Shown here piece after piece: positions 1-12,957 of a stretch of 64,000 nt of DNA. Within the stretch, counting starts at the first letter, position 1, and each line of letters opens with the position of its first letter. The notes beneath the pieces are model-generated. The model worked only from the letters and a program-made list of their open reading frames with translations. It was not told the DNA's origin and did not search any database. This stretch comes from Manihot esculenta (lineage: Eukaryota > Streptophyta > Magnoliopsida > Malpighiales > Euphorbiaceae): positions 40,133,956-40,197,955 of the forward strand of contig NC_035161.2 of the NCBI RefSeq assembly GCF_001659605.2, given 5' to 3'. The translations under genes were made by a program, and so were the position numbers.

Positions 1-3000
1 AACCTAAAAGAAATTGGGATGAGAATTCACAAATCTTGGTGGAAAAGATTTACTCAAACACATAAAGTGAACAAGGAAACAAAGAATTAGAAACCTGATT
101 GAAATCCAAGGAAGAAATGTCCATGTGAAGGACACATTGTTCAACTCGTTGCAACCACCCTTTGCTGCTATAATGCTCTACTAGAGCTTGCATAATCTTA
201 AAAGGAGGGAAAGAAAAGAAAAAGAGAAAACAATTAGCAAAAGGTAAATTTTAATATTTAAATTCAAATGATCAATTAGGGCAAATATTAAGCTTTAAAT
301 AGCAATACCTCGGGAGGTAGGGATCCAAGCATATCTCTCAATATATATGGCTCCAGGAGCTCCAAAAATGTATCTAAAAAATAGGGAGAAAGATAAAAAG
401 AATGGTTCAAGAAATAGTTTAATTGCCACAAAAAGAGTATAATTATATAGCATCAAAATTATAAAATAGCATATCATACACTTCCAGTAAAATTTAAGCA
501 GAAGAAATGAACATATCAGCAGATCAGTCACATGACCTATAATAAGTCTTCTCCTATCAAATGCCAATATGAATTGTATCACTGAAAGTGAAACAGAAAG
601 AATTGCCTCTCTGGTAAAATTATGAAGTCAAAATTGCTGAGTGTAAATGCAGTATAAAATATTCAGTACAAGTCTTTAGTTAAACTTCAAATGTCCACCC
701 AATTAAGCATTGATTTCTGTGGGTGCTGTAAGGGTACCTCTATGTTTAACGGCCACAAACTTGGAGAAAATTTCATCAAAAAGGATGTCAGTCCGCTGTA
801 TATGGACACAGAATTCTACTGCAACACCACCAACACGAGTGAATTGTTCTTTTATATCTGAGTGCACAGAACTGCATCCACTCTTTTGGTCATCTTGTTC
901 AGCTTTTCCAATTTGGTTGCAAAAAGCCACTGAAATATAAGAAAATACTTCATCTACATATGATAATAGCAACTCCACCAAGTAAGGCATTATGATTTCT
1001 TGTACAGCATCCACAGATCTTGGAAGGTCTATAACACCATGAGCCTGACCATCATAAAGTGTCATCGCCATGTTCAAGGCACCCATCCAGTCTCCTGCTC
1101 TCCGCAAAACCTGAATCCGTTCCTTCCACGGGAGAAGCCGGGAGACAATAAGATGCATGGGACCAAGTATGTATACAGAAGCTCCTCTTACAGCTACACA
1201 GTTGTGATAGGCTTTCTCAGGATTCCCATAGATATTCATAAAATAAGTATGATATGCAACAAGATCATCTCCTGCAGAGCCATCGACAGCAAAGCTAGTC
1301 TGATGAATCACAGTTCCATCCTTCGCAAACAAATACAACTGTCCTGTCAATGTGAGAACCACCAGCATCTGGTCAAGCATAAAACCCTTATTAGCCTCAA
1401 TTGTAAGGAAAATGAATCCATGCGCAAGGATAACAGAGAATATGAAGACATGTACTATATAAAATTGCAACTTAACAAAATTTGCATGATACACGGCAGT
1501 TAAAGCTAAAAACACACATGAGCATCCAACCAAGCCACGCCTATGGCTGCACTGTCAAGAGACCATGTTCCAAATACTTTCAGCTCTGATTTAACCAACT
1601 TTGCAATTTGAACTTTCCGATCCCATGCAACAGCAAGCAATGAAACTCGTTCTGCCACATCTGCAGTACTATTGTCTGCAACAAATTCATTTTTTTTCAG
1701 GCAGCTTCACACATGAAATTTGTGAACTCCAGTCACAACATACCAGATGATGAACTACGTGATTGTGTAGTACATTTCCATGCAGTATAAGGCATGGACC
1801 CCTCCCGAACTCCATCTGGCTTGGAAAGTTGTGCATAGACTTCCAGAGTGGGGGTGAGCCTAACCTGGAAAAAAAACATAGTTCAAATACATTTTGAAGA
1901 ATACCAAACAAATGCAAGCATCAGTAACTTCATCACAAAAAGGTACATGGAATTTGCGCAATCATCCGAGGACTTCATACCACCAGAGCAGTTTGATGGG
2001 TGACAAATATGACCACACCTTCTTCAGCCATAGAAGAACCCTCATTGAATAGTTTCCATCCTGTATCTCCCCCAACTACACCTCCCATCATGTTACCAAT
2101 GCTGCTAGATGAAAGTGAAGCATTTCCCTGTGATGATGGCAAAGCGCCTCCAACGGATTCATCAAAAAGAAGGGGAGATGCAGATAGTACAGTGCCTGTT
2201 CTTTGTCCATCAAGAAGACACTAGCAAATCAATGAACAAGAGATCATTAATTTGGCAATTATAACACCACTGCCTAGTGCCTGCTATACAAAAAATAAGA
2301 TCAGGATATTCGAGAAAATGAATATGGATATGGATGGACAAAAAATAATGTTTTACCTGTGTTTTGATGGTGAACCTGTTAAGCAAAGGAACCATTGAGA
2401 AAGCATGTAAAAGAACCAGACCTTTACTGTCACCAGTAACTGCTTTAAATTGACGAGTAACTTGAGAATCCTGGCCTAGAAAAAATGCATGTACTACGGG
2501 TGCCATATGCTCCCCAGTTATCACTTTTGCAGCTGATGCCCTCTGGACATCCCAAACAGTAATGTGACCATCACCATAACCAGCCAAAAGCAGGTCCCCT
2601 TGCTGATTGAAGCACATGGAAGTTACTGGAGCATGAGACCTATCTCCTTGTATACCAAGTATTACAATCTGAACAGGCATGACATGTTTCAGACGGTGAT
2701 ATAGACTATGGTTAACGATAAAAATAAAATTAAGAAAAAAAAGCCAAAGTGCAGAAGATTGACATCGGCAGATCAATAATTTTCATAATGAAACTTTTCA
2801 TCAAAATGAATGCACTTGTCATATATTTTGATTTCTCCAGCAGTGAAGTTATGTAGTATGCAAGAGTTATGAAGCATCCACTGGTTCAGAAACAATCTTG
2901 CAGATTTTTCCAAAGCCATTGTGATCCCGAACTATGTATATTTGTCAAAACCCATCACGTAGTCTTACTCCTAGAATTGTCTTAATTCACAGTGCTTCAA

Positions 3001-4723
3001 TGGTTAAAGTAGGTCATTATTCCCAGAAATGTATTTCCAAATACACCCTCACATATTTTTCTAATATCTGTGTCTCACTAAAAGCAATAAAAATTGCGAA
3101 GAGAGAGAGAGAGAGAGAGAACTATTGAAAGAAGCACACCAAAGACGCACAAAAAAAAAGCAATAAAAATGAACTGACCTTTGAATCCATGTTGTCAGTA
3201 TTATAAGAAGAGTATCTACTTGGGGCAACAACAATAACGCCTTTTGCCATTCCTACTGCAATATAGTTAAGATGAAGAGCCAGGACTTGCGGGGAACCAT
3301 GATCTCGCCTAAATGCTTGAGATGCAATGGTCCGGGTAATGGCATTGGTAGCATCAATGTCGAAGTATCCCAAAGTAGTAGATCCTCTCCGGACACCCTC
3401 AAGCTTCATTGGCTGAGCAGCTGCACCCTCCTCCCAATGCAAACCGGTAGAAGCCTGCTTCTTCTCAAGTTCTTCTGCTAAGTCAAGTGGCTTCATAGTG
3501 GACCTGAGTTTCTTTTGTTCTCTTTTACTAATTCTCTCACTTTCGAGTTGCTCAATTCTCTCCTCCACAAGCTCTGAAATGTCGCTAATTGAACAGGCAT
3601 CACCACTGCCGCCAATAGCACTACCTGCCACATCATCTTCATAGCTATTGAGATCTTTCCCCAAATAATCCCCCTCTTCCAATGGCATCTCTGTTGAATT
3701 CCACTCAAGCTTTCCATAGTCATCGTCCCTAGAAGAGGAAATAAGATCCATTTTGCAAGAATCATTCACATCCATAAACTTAGAATCGCCATCAGAAGAA
3801 ACAGTCGCTATCATTTCATCTTTTCCATCATCTGAACCCAAATTTTTTGAGCCATCTTCCAAATGTAAGTAAACGGTCGAGTTGGAAAATGAAGTAGTGG
3901 CATTTAACTGATCTTGCTCGTCCCTAGTCGCTCTTAATTGTTCCATTTTATTCCTAGCTTCTACTTCACCTGCCAAATCTTTACTGGGAAAAACCTCAGT
4001 CGTGGTCTCTAAATTCCTCTCTCTTGTGGAAATTTCATCTTCCAAATAAGATTTAAAATCACCAGGGTTATCAGCTTCCTCCCCCAATTTACCATCAGAC
4101 CTGCTTCTCTCCGTAGCAACTCCAATTGAGTCCCCAGTGGATGAATTTGAAACAATCTCGTGATCATCACCAACAACGGAATTCGACTCTCCAGTGTCCA
4201 TAACCTTCTGGAGACTGACCGCCCTTCTCGACTTGATCGCGGCAGCATGCGGGGTCGGTACAGACCGAGACGCCGCAGCTGCTGCCGCGAGCGCAGCCCC
4301 GGGCTTCGCGTTTGATCTCACACCACCGAACAAAGACGGCAAGGGTCTCGATGAAGAAGGAGCCCTCCATACCGAATCACCTGAGAGACCTCCCGACTTG
4401 GCCCTAGCAAAAGAATTGGGTCGTGTCTGGTCAGAATTATCACCCAAAAGCTGAGATTGGGTGCACTTTAGGGATCCAGTGGAGTCATCTGAGACTACAT
4501 CGCTCACGGAGAGGGGAAGATCAGAGAGGCGAGATTGGGGGATTTTAACGGATGACGGGGATGGAGGCGACGATGAAGTGGAAGAATCGGAGTCGTTGAG
4601 AATTTCATCAAGAGTACGGTGAGGGATGGCGGTGGAGTCATCGTCGGAGTCGGAGTGCAAGTTGAGGAAAGAGTCGAGATCGAGTTCCGTGTGGAGTTTG
4701 GGGGTTGTCAATTTCTTAGTCAT
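1..4723 (-). CDS. VPS8: VPS8-like CORVET subunit, 5' part (exons 1-8 and start of 9)
   Basis: Vacuolar protein sorting 8, the CORVET-specific subunit that tethers endosomes before Rab5-dependent fusion on the route to the vacuole (family knowledge). Exons, read from GT-AG borders with reading frame kept across every junction: 4723-3179, 2668-2357, 2220-1981, 1864-1744, 1675-1518, 1368-738, 373-309, 196-95, then 3-1. About 1,059 codons are visible, and plant VPS8 proteins are much longer, so the 3' third lies outside the window. Exon 1 (515 codons) gives a Ser/Asp-rich, probably disordered N-terminus with a poly-Ala run near residue 145 and a charged helix near 395-430. The beta-propeller then begins, with the WD-type repeat LLLAGYGDGHITVWDVQRAS in exon 2. 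Exon 5 holds SLLAVAWDRKVQIAKLVKSE, typical of plant VPS8. The start at 4723 is the first ATG of the long frame. The family call is firm; exact borders are hand-read. Confidence 0.93.
3099..3119. repeat. (GA)n microsatellite in VPS8 intron 1
   Basis: An uninterrupted GA dinucleotide run lies between exons 1 and 2 of VPS8. It is a simple repeat with no sign of function, and is likely to vary in length between accessions. Confidence 0.9.
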
Positions 4724-4929
4724 ACTGTCGCAAGTAGAGTAAAAAGGAAGACTATTCCATCATCTGCTCTGTGTCTGATAATCGAAGGCACTGGGGTCTG
4801 CACTTCGCAAGGAAAGAGAATTGAGCAGGTAGCTCTTGGCTCCTTGTCAGCTTCCGCTGGGTTTTGTTTAGTTACGGTCATGTACACCAAAACCCACTCG
4901 ATAAATAATCTCTGCAACAATCTTTTCCA

Positions 4930-6600
4930 GAAAAAAGGAAGAGAAAAATCTTATGCATCAGTGATAGGTTTTAATTCAGTGCAACTTATTATCGTTTCTG
5001 GGCCTATTAACTCAAATAAGTTTATATCTTATACTTTTAATTTTAAACCATTAGTTTATTAACTCAAATAAATTTATACCTTAAAATTTTAATTTTAAAC
5101 AATTAAATTAAATTTTATACATAGTTCAAATCAATTTTGATTAAAATTTTAAAATGTTACTTTGCCTCTCATGTGATTTTTTTATTATTTGTTTAATTAA
5201 TTATATTTTTTAAATAAAATATTTTGAATATTTTATAATTTTATATTTATATTTCAACTATTTTATTTATTAAATTAAATATTGTTATAAATTTATATTT
5301 ATATTTTAATATTTAAATACTAAAGAGTGTGAATATAATTATCAAAAACATATAAGAAATCAGCGATTATATCTTTAATCAAAGCATTGATAAATTGGTC
5401 AAGAGTATTTTTCAACTCTAATTATAAGAAAATTAATAAAATTTAAATAAATAAAGTGAAAAAAAATAATAAATAAAAAATTATTTAAAAAGAAAATAAT
5501 TATTTATCTCTTGTTTATAGTTTTTTTATTTAAACTAGTCATCTTTATTCATTATTTTTATTTTTATTATCCTTCATTTAAATTCTATTCTTGATCAATT
5601 TGGTTTTATTCTATTCTTGATCAATTTGGTTTTTCTTTTTCATTTGTCTTAACTAAACATGTTGATTTTTTGAATGATTTGATAATTATTTTTATAATTA
5701 TTTAATATTTAAATATTTAGATATAAATGTAAGTTTATTAAAAAAATTTAAATTATTTTATTTAATAAACTAAAAAATTAGAATATAAATATTTATGGAT
5801 TATTTTTGTCAATGAGTAAAAAATATAAATTAAAAAATAATAAAAATATTAAGTAGAATAACAAGTGATAATTTCAAATTTTGATTAAAATTAATTTGAC
5901 CTTATAGTTAAAATCATGGTAAATTTTAAAATTTTAATTTAATTATCTAAAATTAAAAATTTAGAATATAAATATAATTTAATTAAAATATTTGAATTAT
6001 TTGAGTTAATTGACATTGTTACTATCATTATTTCGATATAATATAAACATTTAAAATAATTGTTATGATTCCTTTTTTACCAAAAAAATATTTCATAGAT
6101 TTAAACATAATTGTAAGACTTCACCAGGAAAAAATCTAGATATAAGAACTCCAATCCAAAGACAGGTGCATTGAAAAGATGCCTATGCATGAATCAAATA
6201 GACAAGCTTTTATTAATCCATGCTTGAAGAGAGTTACACTTTAGTAATCACATCGATAATAATCCATAACCGATCTAATTTTAATTTTTAAATAGAGTAT
6301 GTTATATATAAATTTATTTTTAATATCATGTTATATTTATCCTTATATTTAATAAAAAGTTTGAAAAATAAATTAATTAATTAAAATTTTAATAAATTAA
6401 CATTATATGTTTATCAAAGAGTTATAATTAAAGTTAGAATAGCATATTTTACTCGTATTAAATATAAATATAAACTTATAAAAAAAATTTATTCGTTAAA
6501 TATAAATATTGTATTAGTTTCTTGTAATGTAAATATGTGTCTACCACTGAAATACACTGGAGGAAATATAAAATATAAAGTATAAATTTATTTCAAAATA
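4930..6600. other. AT-rich spacer with small tandem duplications
   Basis: No coding frame or RNA gene is visible in this stretch. Two local duplications can be read directly: an imperfect tandem of about 50 bp near 5005-5104, and a near-perfect 26-bp unit repeated twice at 5583-5608 and 5609-5634 (core TTCTATTCTTGATCAATTTG). The rest is A/T-rich low-complexity DNA typical of a plant intergenic spacer. Confidence 0.7.
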
Positions 6601-6779
6601 TTAGTTTGCTACAAACTAGCTCCAAAAACACAAGGGGAATTGCATCAGAGGCACCATAAAAACAGAAGCTCAAATTAAGTTTGATCAAGCCAGGATTTCT
6701 GCTGGCCGTTAAAGAGAAGAAATGCAACACTGAACTCTAAGCTCCTCCGCCTGCCAACCGTAGTTGCAATTCATCATGT

Positions 6780-6835
6780 CTACCATCCAGACGGTTCATC
6801 GGCTCCAAAAATAAAATCCTCAACTGACGGAGGTA
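6780..6835 (-). pseudogene. Orphan terminal-exon-like trace
   Basis: On the minus strand a TTTTCAG acceptor-like sequence is followed by 17 clean codons, PPSVEDFIFGADEPSGW, and a TAG stop at 6782-6780. The composition (Pro, acidic, aromatic, not AT-biased) stands out from the surrounding DNA and resembles the end of a real protein. I could not find matching upstream exons: the leader-like DNA at 6930-7070 offers only a short ATG frame that stops after six codons. It may be a relic or the last exon of a small unrecognised gene. Confidence 0.3.
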
Positions 6836-7129
6836 CTGAAAACTCCTAAGAGAATACTAGTGTCAGCAAACAAAAAGGAAAGGCAAAAGAAAACTGAAAC
6901 TATGAAGGATCAAAAGAAGAAACATGAAAACAAGGGTGGGAAGCCGACAGCCGGAGAGCAGCTCAGTAAGACGAGGAAGTCATTGAGAGATGGGAAGGGA
7001 TTTGGGGATAGAGAATAGAGATTAGAGAGAGAATGCAATTACAAGTATCCTCCCTCAATTGCTAAAAGGTAAAGAAACAAATCTCCCATTGTATTCCATG
7101 GCACAAATTAAAATCGAGTGATCTGTATC

Positions 7130-8684
7130 AAGTATTTATCATTAATTTGTTATAATATTTCTAAAACTAAAATTTTAATATCATAGTATACTTCCTATTT
7201 AATGGAATAATTAATTCTAAAATTAATTTTAAATAAATGAATTTTTTATATTATTTTTTTTTAAATGGAGATTGAAAGGATAAAATCTAGAAATAGGTAA
7301 ATATATGTGAGCGTATTACTTATTTTATCAAAAGTTTAACCTTTAAAAATGCGAATTTTTTGTATTACATATCTTATCAAAAGTTTAGTTTTAAAAAATG
7401 ACGTCAATATTTTTACAAAAAACACACGGCATATATTCATATAAGAGTTGTTTTAATTTGAATATCAAACTATTACTTCTTAATTTTAATACTTTAATTT
7501 TCTTAAAATTAGTTCAAATGAGTGAATTATTTTGCATCATTATGAAATTATAAATTTAAAATTTTATAAATATGTTATTAGATTAACGTTAACAAATTAC
7601 ATACGTTGGAAGCGTTAAAATGAAAGGGAAGAAAAAAAAATTAATAACTAAATTTTAACTAAGTGAAATTTTAATGAATAATAAAATTAAAGTTCTTTTT
7701 TCATCAATTAACAAATTTATTAAAAACATAATTATAATTGATCTCTTAAAAGTGGAGGAAAAAAAAATCTGAAATGGAAGTTTTAGAATTTGAAACATAT
7801 GAAGCATAACCAGAAGATAAATATATAACAAATGAATTTCAAACATTTTCAGAAATTCCTTCGCTCAAAACAGTTGTTCACCTTGAGGTAAAAACCCATT
7901 TCAGCAACGAGATGAGGCACGTTATTGTCTAAAGGAGTTCAAATTTTCAAATTACATATTGAATTTATCATCAAGAACTAATGAAACTTTCAAGCTTGAA
8001 AGATAAGGAATCTACATTTCCCTAATCAGCTTTGTTCAAGATTCTAAGGGTAGTAAACAGCATTTTTGTTGATATAGAAGACTTCAATCACACGCTATTC
8101 AACGTTATATATGTACAAGTATGCAGAAAACAAGAGGCCATACTCCAGTATGCATAGTAGTTCATTCATGAAAGTAATGACAATTCAAAAGTCAACTGGG
8201 AACAACACATGAAATTCCAAGACATGGATTGCAATCTCCAAATTATTTACTCAAGTGTTAACTGCATACCATATAAATGAAACGAATTTATCTGAAATTC
8301 TGAATCAATTTTCAAGGAAGTAATTTTGTATTATTATCATTTCCCAAGGAACGCCATCTTGCATGCAATGCTAAAAGCAAAAGTTTGAAGAACCATTCCA
8401 ACGTGAATAACCAAACCACGTAGCAAAGCAGAAATCAGATTCATTCATTGCTCAACTTAAAGAGTTCCGTTCAAAACTTGACAACAAGAGAACCCATGCT
8501 AACCTGAAATACTTGTATATATCTAGAAGCTGAAACATACGATGCTCAAAAACCAGTCTCCAGTGCTACATTTATGAAAAAGAGAATTTATACCAACAAA
8601 CAGAACAGCCAAAAATATCGAAAAAAGGAACTAGTTTTCAACTATTAAGACTAACATAGGACTTGCGCATGCTGAAAGGAGCTC
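7130..8684. other. Intergenic DNA, no gene seen
   Basis: AT-rich up to about 7850, then a block of more balanced composition up to the P1 stop codon. No frame in the second block has coding character. It may contain the 3' UTR of the P1 gene or an unannotated transcript, but the sequence alone does not show it. Confidence 0.5.
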
Positions 8685-9466
8685 CTAGTCAAATAAGGAG
8701 AATCCCATGTCATCATCACTCTCTTCCTCGGGCTCTTCCTGTAAAATTTAAACAAAAGAATTTCATATATCAATTACAAAACCCCAATTCGAAACAACTC
8801 GAAAAATAAAACACGGACCAAATAAAATATATGCAATGAAATGACACTATTACCTTCTTCTTTTCTTCAGGTGGAGGAGCAGCAGCTGCAGCTGCACCAC
8901 CCCCAGCAGCAGGGGCTGCAGCCGCTACTGGAGCAGCACCACCACCAGACCCAACATTCATGATGAGGTCCTCGGGGTTGATCTTCTCCAATAGCTTGGC
9001 AAACAAACTTGGCCAGTAAGATTCAACTGTTACATTGGCTGCTTTGACAATCTGAGCAATCTTCTCTGCCTTTTACCAAAAGTTAAAGGAAAAAGATTTC
9101 CAGAACATACTATATTTATCCCAGATGGAAATTATCATCTTTATTGTTAAATTAGAATGAAAACCACCAAAGAACCAAATAATAAACTCCAATAGCCAGA
9201 ACCATTCAAAGATACATTTTCAGAAATATCCAAAAAAAAACTAAGAGAAGCAATGACGCCCTAATGCACATAACCAAGCTAAATATTGTGGCGGAGGGAA
9301 AAACTGGATAATGAATCTTAAAATCAGTAACCTACCTATAGAAATCCTAGAATTAATAGCACAGAATATACAAGTATAGGGTTTCTAGTAAGGATACAGT
9401 GATTGGAATACCATCATCATGGAGAATCAAAGCAGCATAAGTGCAAGCAACCTCTCCAATCGACAT
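8685..9466 (-). CDS. RPP1: 60S acidic ribosomal protein P1
   Basis: Stalk protein of the large ribosomal subunit; it dimerises with P2, binds P0 and recruits elongation factors (family knowledge). Three coding exons read from GT-AG borders: 9466-9398, 9069-8854 and 8738-8685, giving 112 residues, the usual P1 length. The N-terminus [19 protein letters not shown] matches the helical dimerisation domain. It is followed by [20 protein letters not shown], an Ala/Gly/Pro-rich hinge, and the acidic tail ending in [10 protein letters not shown], the hallmark peptide that contacts translational GTPases. The start is the first ATG after a likely 5' UTR intron: acceptor ATGCAG just upstream, donor AG|GTGACT near 9676. 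Every intron joins the frame cleanly and the tail motif is complete, so it looks functional. Confidence 0.96.
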
Positions 9467-9675
9467 CGTTTATCTGCATCGCATCGACAACCAATTTAAG
9501 AATAAAATTCAGAAATTATCGAGTCCTAGCAGCAGGAGTAACATAACAACAACAAAAACATATCAATAACGTTTCCTAAGCCAAAATAATGAAATTACAT
9601 GCCAGTGATGACACATCTAGGAAATTCTGAGAAAATTTACGAGAGGGAAAGGAAAATAAAAGACGAAAAAGAGTC

Positions 9676-9900
9676 ACCTCTAGGGTATGAGAACTGCGAA
9701 GAGGAGAATCCGTGTAATAGGCTGCGCTGAAGCAAAGAGAAGCAGTCCCAATCTAGGGTTTTGAAGGCGTCGCCTAAAAAGTATTTTAAAGGGAGATAGA
9801 GATGGGCCGAGAGCCTGACAGTGATTTTGGGACAGGGCGTCCCAAGTTGGGCTGTTCAGTAATTGGGTTAATCCATCGATCCGATCCATCAAGCCCATTG
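9676..9900 (-). promoter_or_regulatory. P1 leader exon and promoter: telo-box and site II motifs
   Basis: Reading on the minus strand, a telo-box AAACCCTA lies at 9761-9754 inside a pyrimidine-rich leader. An AT-rich TATA-like stretch sits near 9793-9784. Three site II type motifs (TGGGCC or TGGGCT in either orientation) lie at 9803-9808, 9848-9853 and 9892-9897. In plants, telo-box plus site II combinations are established marks of ribosomal-protein and other growth-linked promoters bound by TCP and telo-box factors. Their position just upstream of P1 fits this. The leader seems to end at a GT donor near 9676. Confidence 0.7.
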
Positions 9901-11516
9901 GATTAAGAAAAAAAACTTTTATAATTTATTTTTAATTCTTTCCTTTTATTCTGTTATTATATATTTAAATTATAATTTATTGACTAGCCAATGATAATTA
10001 ACAATAAAAAATAAATTTTATATTATAATTCTTTTAATGTCGGATAATTTGTTAATGTACACCTGTAGTCCGAAAAAAAACACTTATATTAGAAGAAAAA
10101 TTTGGACATATTATTTTAGCATAGCAAATTATTAGACAAAAATATTGAGGTATGCCAAGAAAAAATTCCTTATAATCCATACAAACAAAGAATTGATCGT
10201 ATCAGCCATCGCGTTGATCTCCATAATTTATTGGTTATGCCTTCTAGCAATGATCTCCATCAATTTGTAGTTCTTACATAGCCTGCGTTGGAGCACAAGA
10301 AGCACCGAGGCTATTAAACAAACTCGATCTCTATTTCTCCTGTTTCCCCTCTATAATTTCATCAGGAAGCACAGCTGCAAACGATCTCTTCTATCTTCTC
10401 TATCAGTTAGTATGATCATTGCTATTTATATAATTATTGTGGAATTCAAATGCAATGTCTGTTGTGTTTTAAGAATACGCAACATTGTTTATCGTCCTCC
10501 ACTTTTTCCTTTTAAATCTTAAAATTCTGATTATTTACATAAAACAAAAGAAAAATCATACACACTACATAGTGAGTAAAGAATGCACATGTAGTTTAAG
10601 TGTGAAAGAGATCTTTAGCAGCAAACCTCTTCCTGCTGAATCTCCACAATTTGCAGTTATGTCACCGAATAACCCCAGTTTTTTTAGACTTGTGTTAATA
10701 AATGAATTTTATTAAACACATTTAGAGTATTTGATTTAACTGGTTGATAGCCATTATACATTCAAACAACTAAATCAGATGTTTGATAAAATGTAAAAAG
10801 AATAACTGATAGTTAATAAACAATTGATACAATACTCATCAGTTACATTTCGAATCAATTCTATGACTAAATTTTTTTTTTTTAATCAGTTAATATTTGT
10901 TTGACTTTATTTTTTTATTTAGAATATATTATAATTAAAATTTATTAATTATTAATTTTTAAATTAAAATTTCATATAAATAAATTATTTAACATTACAA
11001 AACATAATAAATAAAATTAAAAATATAATAAATAATAATTAATTAGCTATAATATTTATCTTTTTAAAAGTTATAATTTATATTATTATATTATAACATT
11101 TATATATATGCATGGAAAATAATTGTAATTTAAATATTATTTTTAATGATTATATGTTATAAATTAATATTTTTATATTTATTTTATTAATATAATAAAT
11201 TGATATATCATTATTAATTATTTTACATATTAACAGAATATATAATTTATTAAATATTTAAAATATATAAATTATAATCAATTATTCACTGCTCGATTAT
11301 AATCGAGCAAATGAAATTACAATATACTTGATGACTCCGCCATTCCTCGTGCTCTAAGTGGACCCACCTAATGTAACAATATTAAGAGTAAATTATATTT
11401 TAATTTTTAATTTTTAAATTTTAAATTTAATTAACTTATCAATTATTATATTTTTAAAATTAAATATTTAAATTTTTATATAATTAATTTATTTAAATTA
11501 AAACTCATTTCATATA
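9901..11516. other. AT-rich spacer; 18-bp perfect palindrome
   Basis: No convincing gene. A less AT-rich block at about 10180-10700 contains a short frame that I do not recognise. A perfect 18-bp palindrome, GCTCGATTATAATCGAGC, lies at 11291-11308. A stretch at about 10724-10905 has weakly matching ends and could be an old MITE, but I cannot support borders or a target duplication. Confidence 0.5.
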
Positions 11517-12957
11517 TGTAACGACCCGGAAACCGGTCCGCTACCGGCGCTAGGATTCGGGTCGGCTTAAGGCCGCCAGAACCCGTAGCAAGCCAAACAT
11601 ACATCCTGTAAACCTGTTTAATCCCATACATGATCCAAAACATACATAAAAATTAAAACTTTTCTTTCATTCAAACATTCTTTACCCAGCCTAGCCTGTG
11701 CATGCATAAACATAACATAAACCCCTCATTGGAGTCCTCAACAAATACTCCAATGGGGTACATAACATATAGCAGGCTTAGGTTACATAAACATCATAAA
11801 ACATTTATCTCATGTATTTAAGGGATTACAACAAACTCTAGTCAAGCACACTATAAAACTTACATTACATAACATAACATACTTTTACATTATGAATAAA
11901 CCATGTCCACAGCTATGCTATTACATGAACTTCTCTTACTCTTCTGACTTCTCTATCTACACGGTACCTGCAAGACTGGGGTTAGGGGAGAGGGGTGAGC
12001 TAAAAAGCCCAGTGAATAAAAAGTAAAAACATGATATTAATTCCTCCCTTTTTAGGTATTTTATTCTTCATTTTATTATTATTATCATTTGCTTTAATTC
12101 CACACTTTTTAGGTATATTATTATTCATTTTATTAATAACATTTAAATGACATAACTTTTACTTTACATGCTTTCATGAAATGCAACACATCACATTTAA
12201 TCACATAAAGGATGGTATTGTCACCATTAGTCCTCACATCTCCAAGTGCCAGGGGCGTAGAATGGGCCTCGCTGGTCTTTCTCTTACATAACATACATAA
12301 CATAACATTCCAAAGTGCCAGGGGCGTAGAATGGGCCTCGCTGGTCTTTCTCTTACATAGTGCCAGGGGCGTAGAATGGGCCTCACTGGTCTTCCATAAC
12401 ATATCATCATAACATAACATTAGAGGACTATGGATCACCCAATAACCATCCACATCAACATCAAATTATGCAATGCAACATATTCGTGAATTTCTAATGC
12501 AAACATCCTGAAACATCGCATGGCATTAATGATGCATGAGTATGCTATCAGATTCATTCATTTGTTCATTTATTCATTACTTAAAAACTTAGGGAAAATC
12601 CCACTCACCTGGTGACCGAAGCTTTAACGACGGACTCTGAAAGACTATCTCACAACCGGGGGTCTCGGGTCCTCGGGTCCGAACCTACACAGGTGGACTC
12701 AAATGAGGCACCAAACAACAAGAACATAACTCTAAACATACCCCCAAAAACCTCCTAGAAACACCTCAAAACATCATAGAAAACATGCAAGAAAAGGCTG
12801 GGAAGACATCTAAGAACTCTCTAACCACAGGCACTGAGGCGGGCTCTCTGACATCTCTGTCTAGCTCTCTCACGTGAGCTAGATAACCCTGACAACCCCT
12901 CCTGAGCAGCCTACGAGCCTGTAGGTTTGGTAGCGGACCGGTTTCCGGGTCGCTACA
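11517..12957. mobile_element. Chimeric Tekay-derived element with short terminal inverted repeats
   Basis: The left end starts TGTAACGACCCGGAAACCGG and matches, in the same orientation, the LTR that begins at 49152. LTR-like DNA continues for about 1.28 kb, including three copies of a GCCAGGGGCGTAGAATGGGC-type repeat at 12245-12390. At about 12802-12920 the sequence switches to a segment matching 54361-54481, the protease-RT linker of a Tekay pol. It then ends in an inverted copy of the LTR start, finishing GGGTCGCTACA. The two ends thus form a near-perfect inverted repeat of about 28 bp. Flanks are ATATA (11512-11516) and GTATA (12958-12962), a possible 5-bp target duplication with one mismatch. 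It has no coding capacity. Confidence 0.75.

Noticed and set aside
1000..1503. 167-codon plus-strand frame over VPS8
   Set aside because: It is the opposite strand of VPS8 exons 5-6; the minus strand carries conserved protein and splice signals.
10724..10905. Possible MITE with GATTTAACTG-like ends
   Set aside because: End similarity is short and no target duplication could be found; AT-rich DNA gives such matches by chance.
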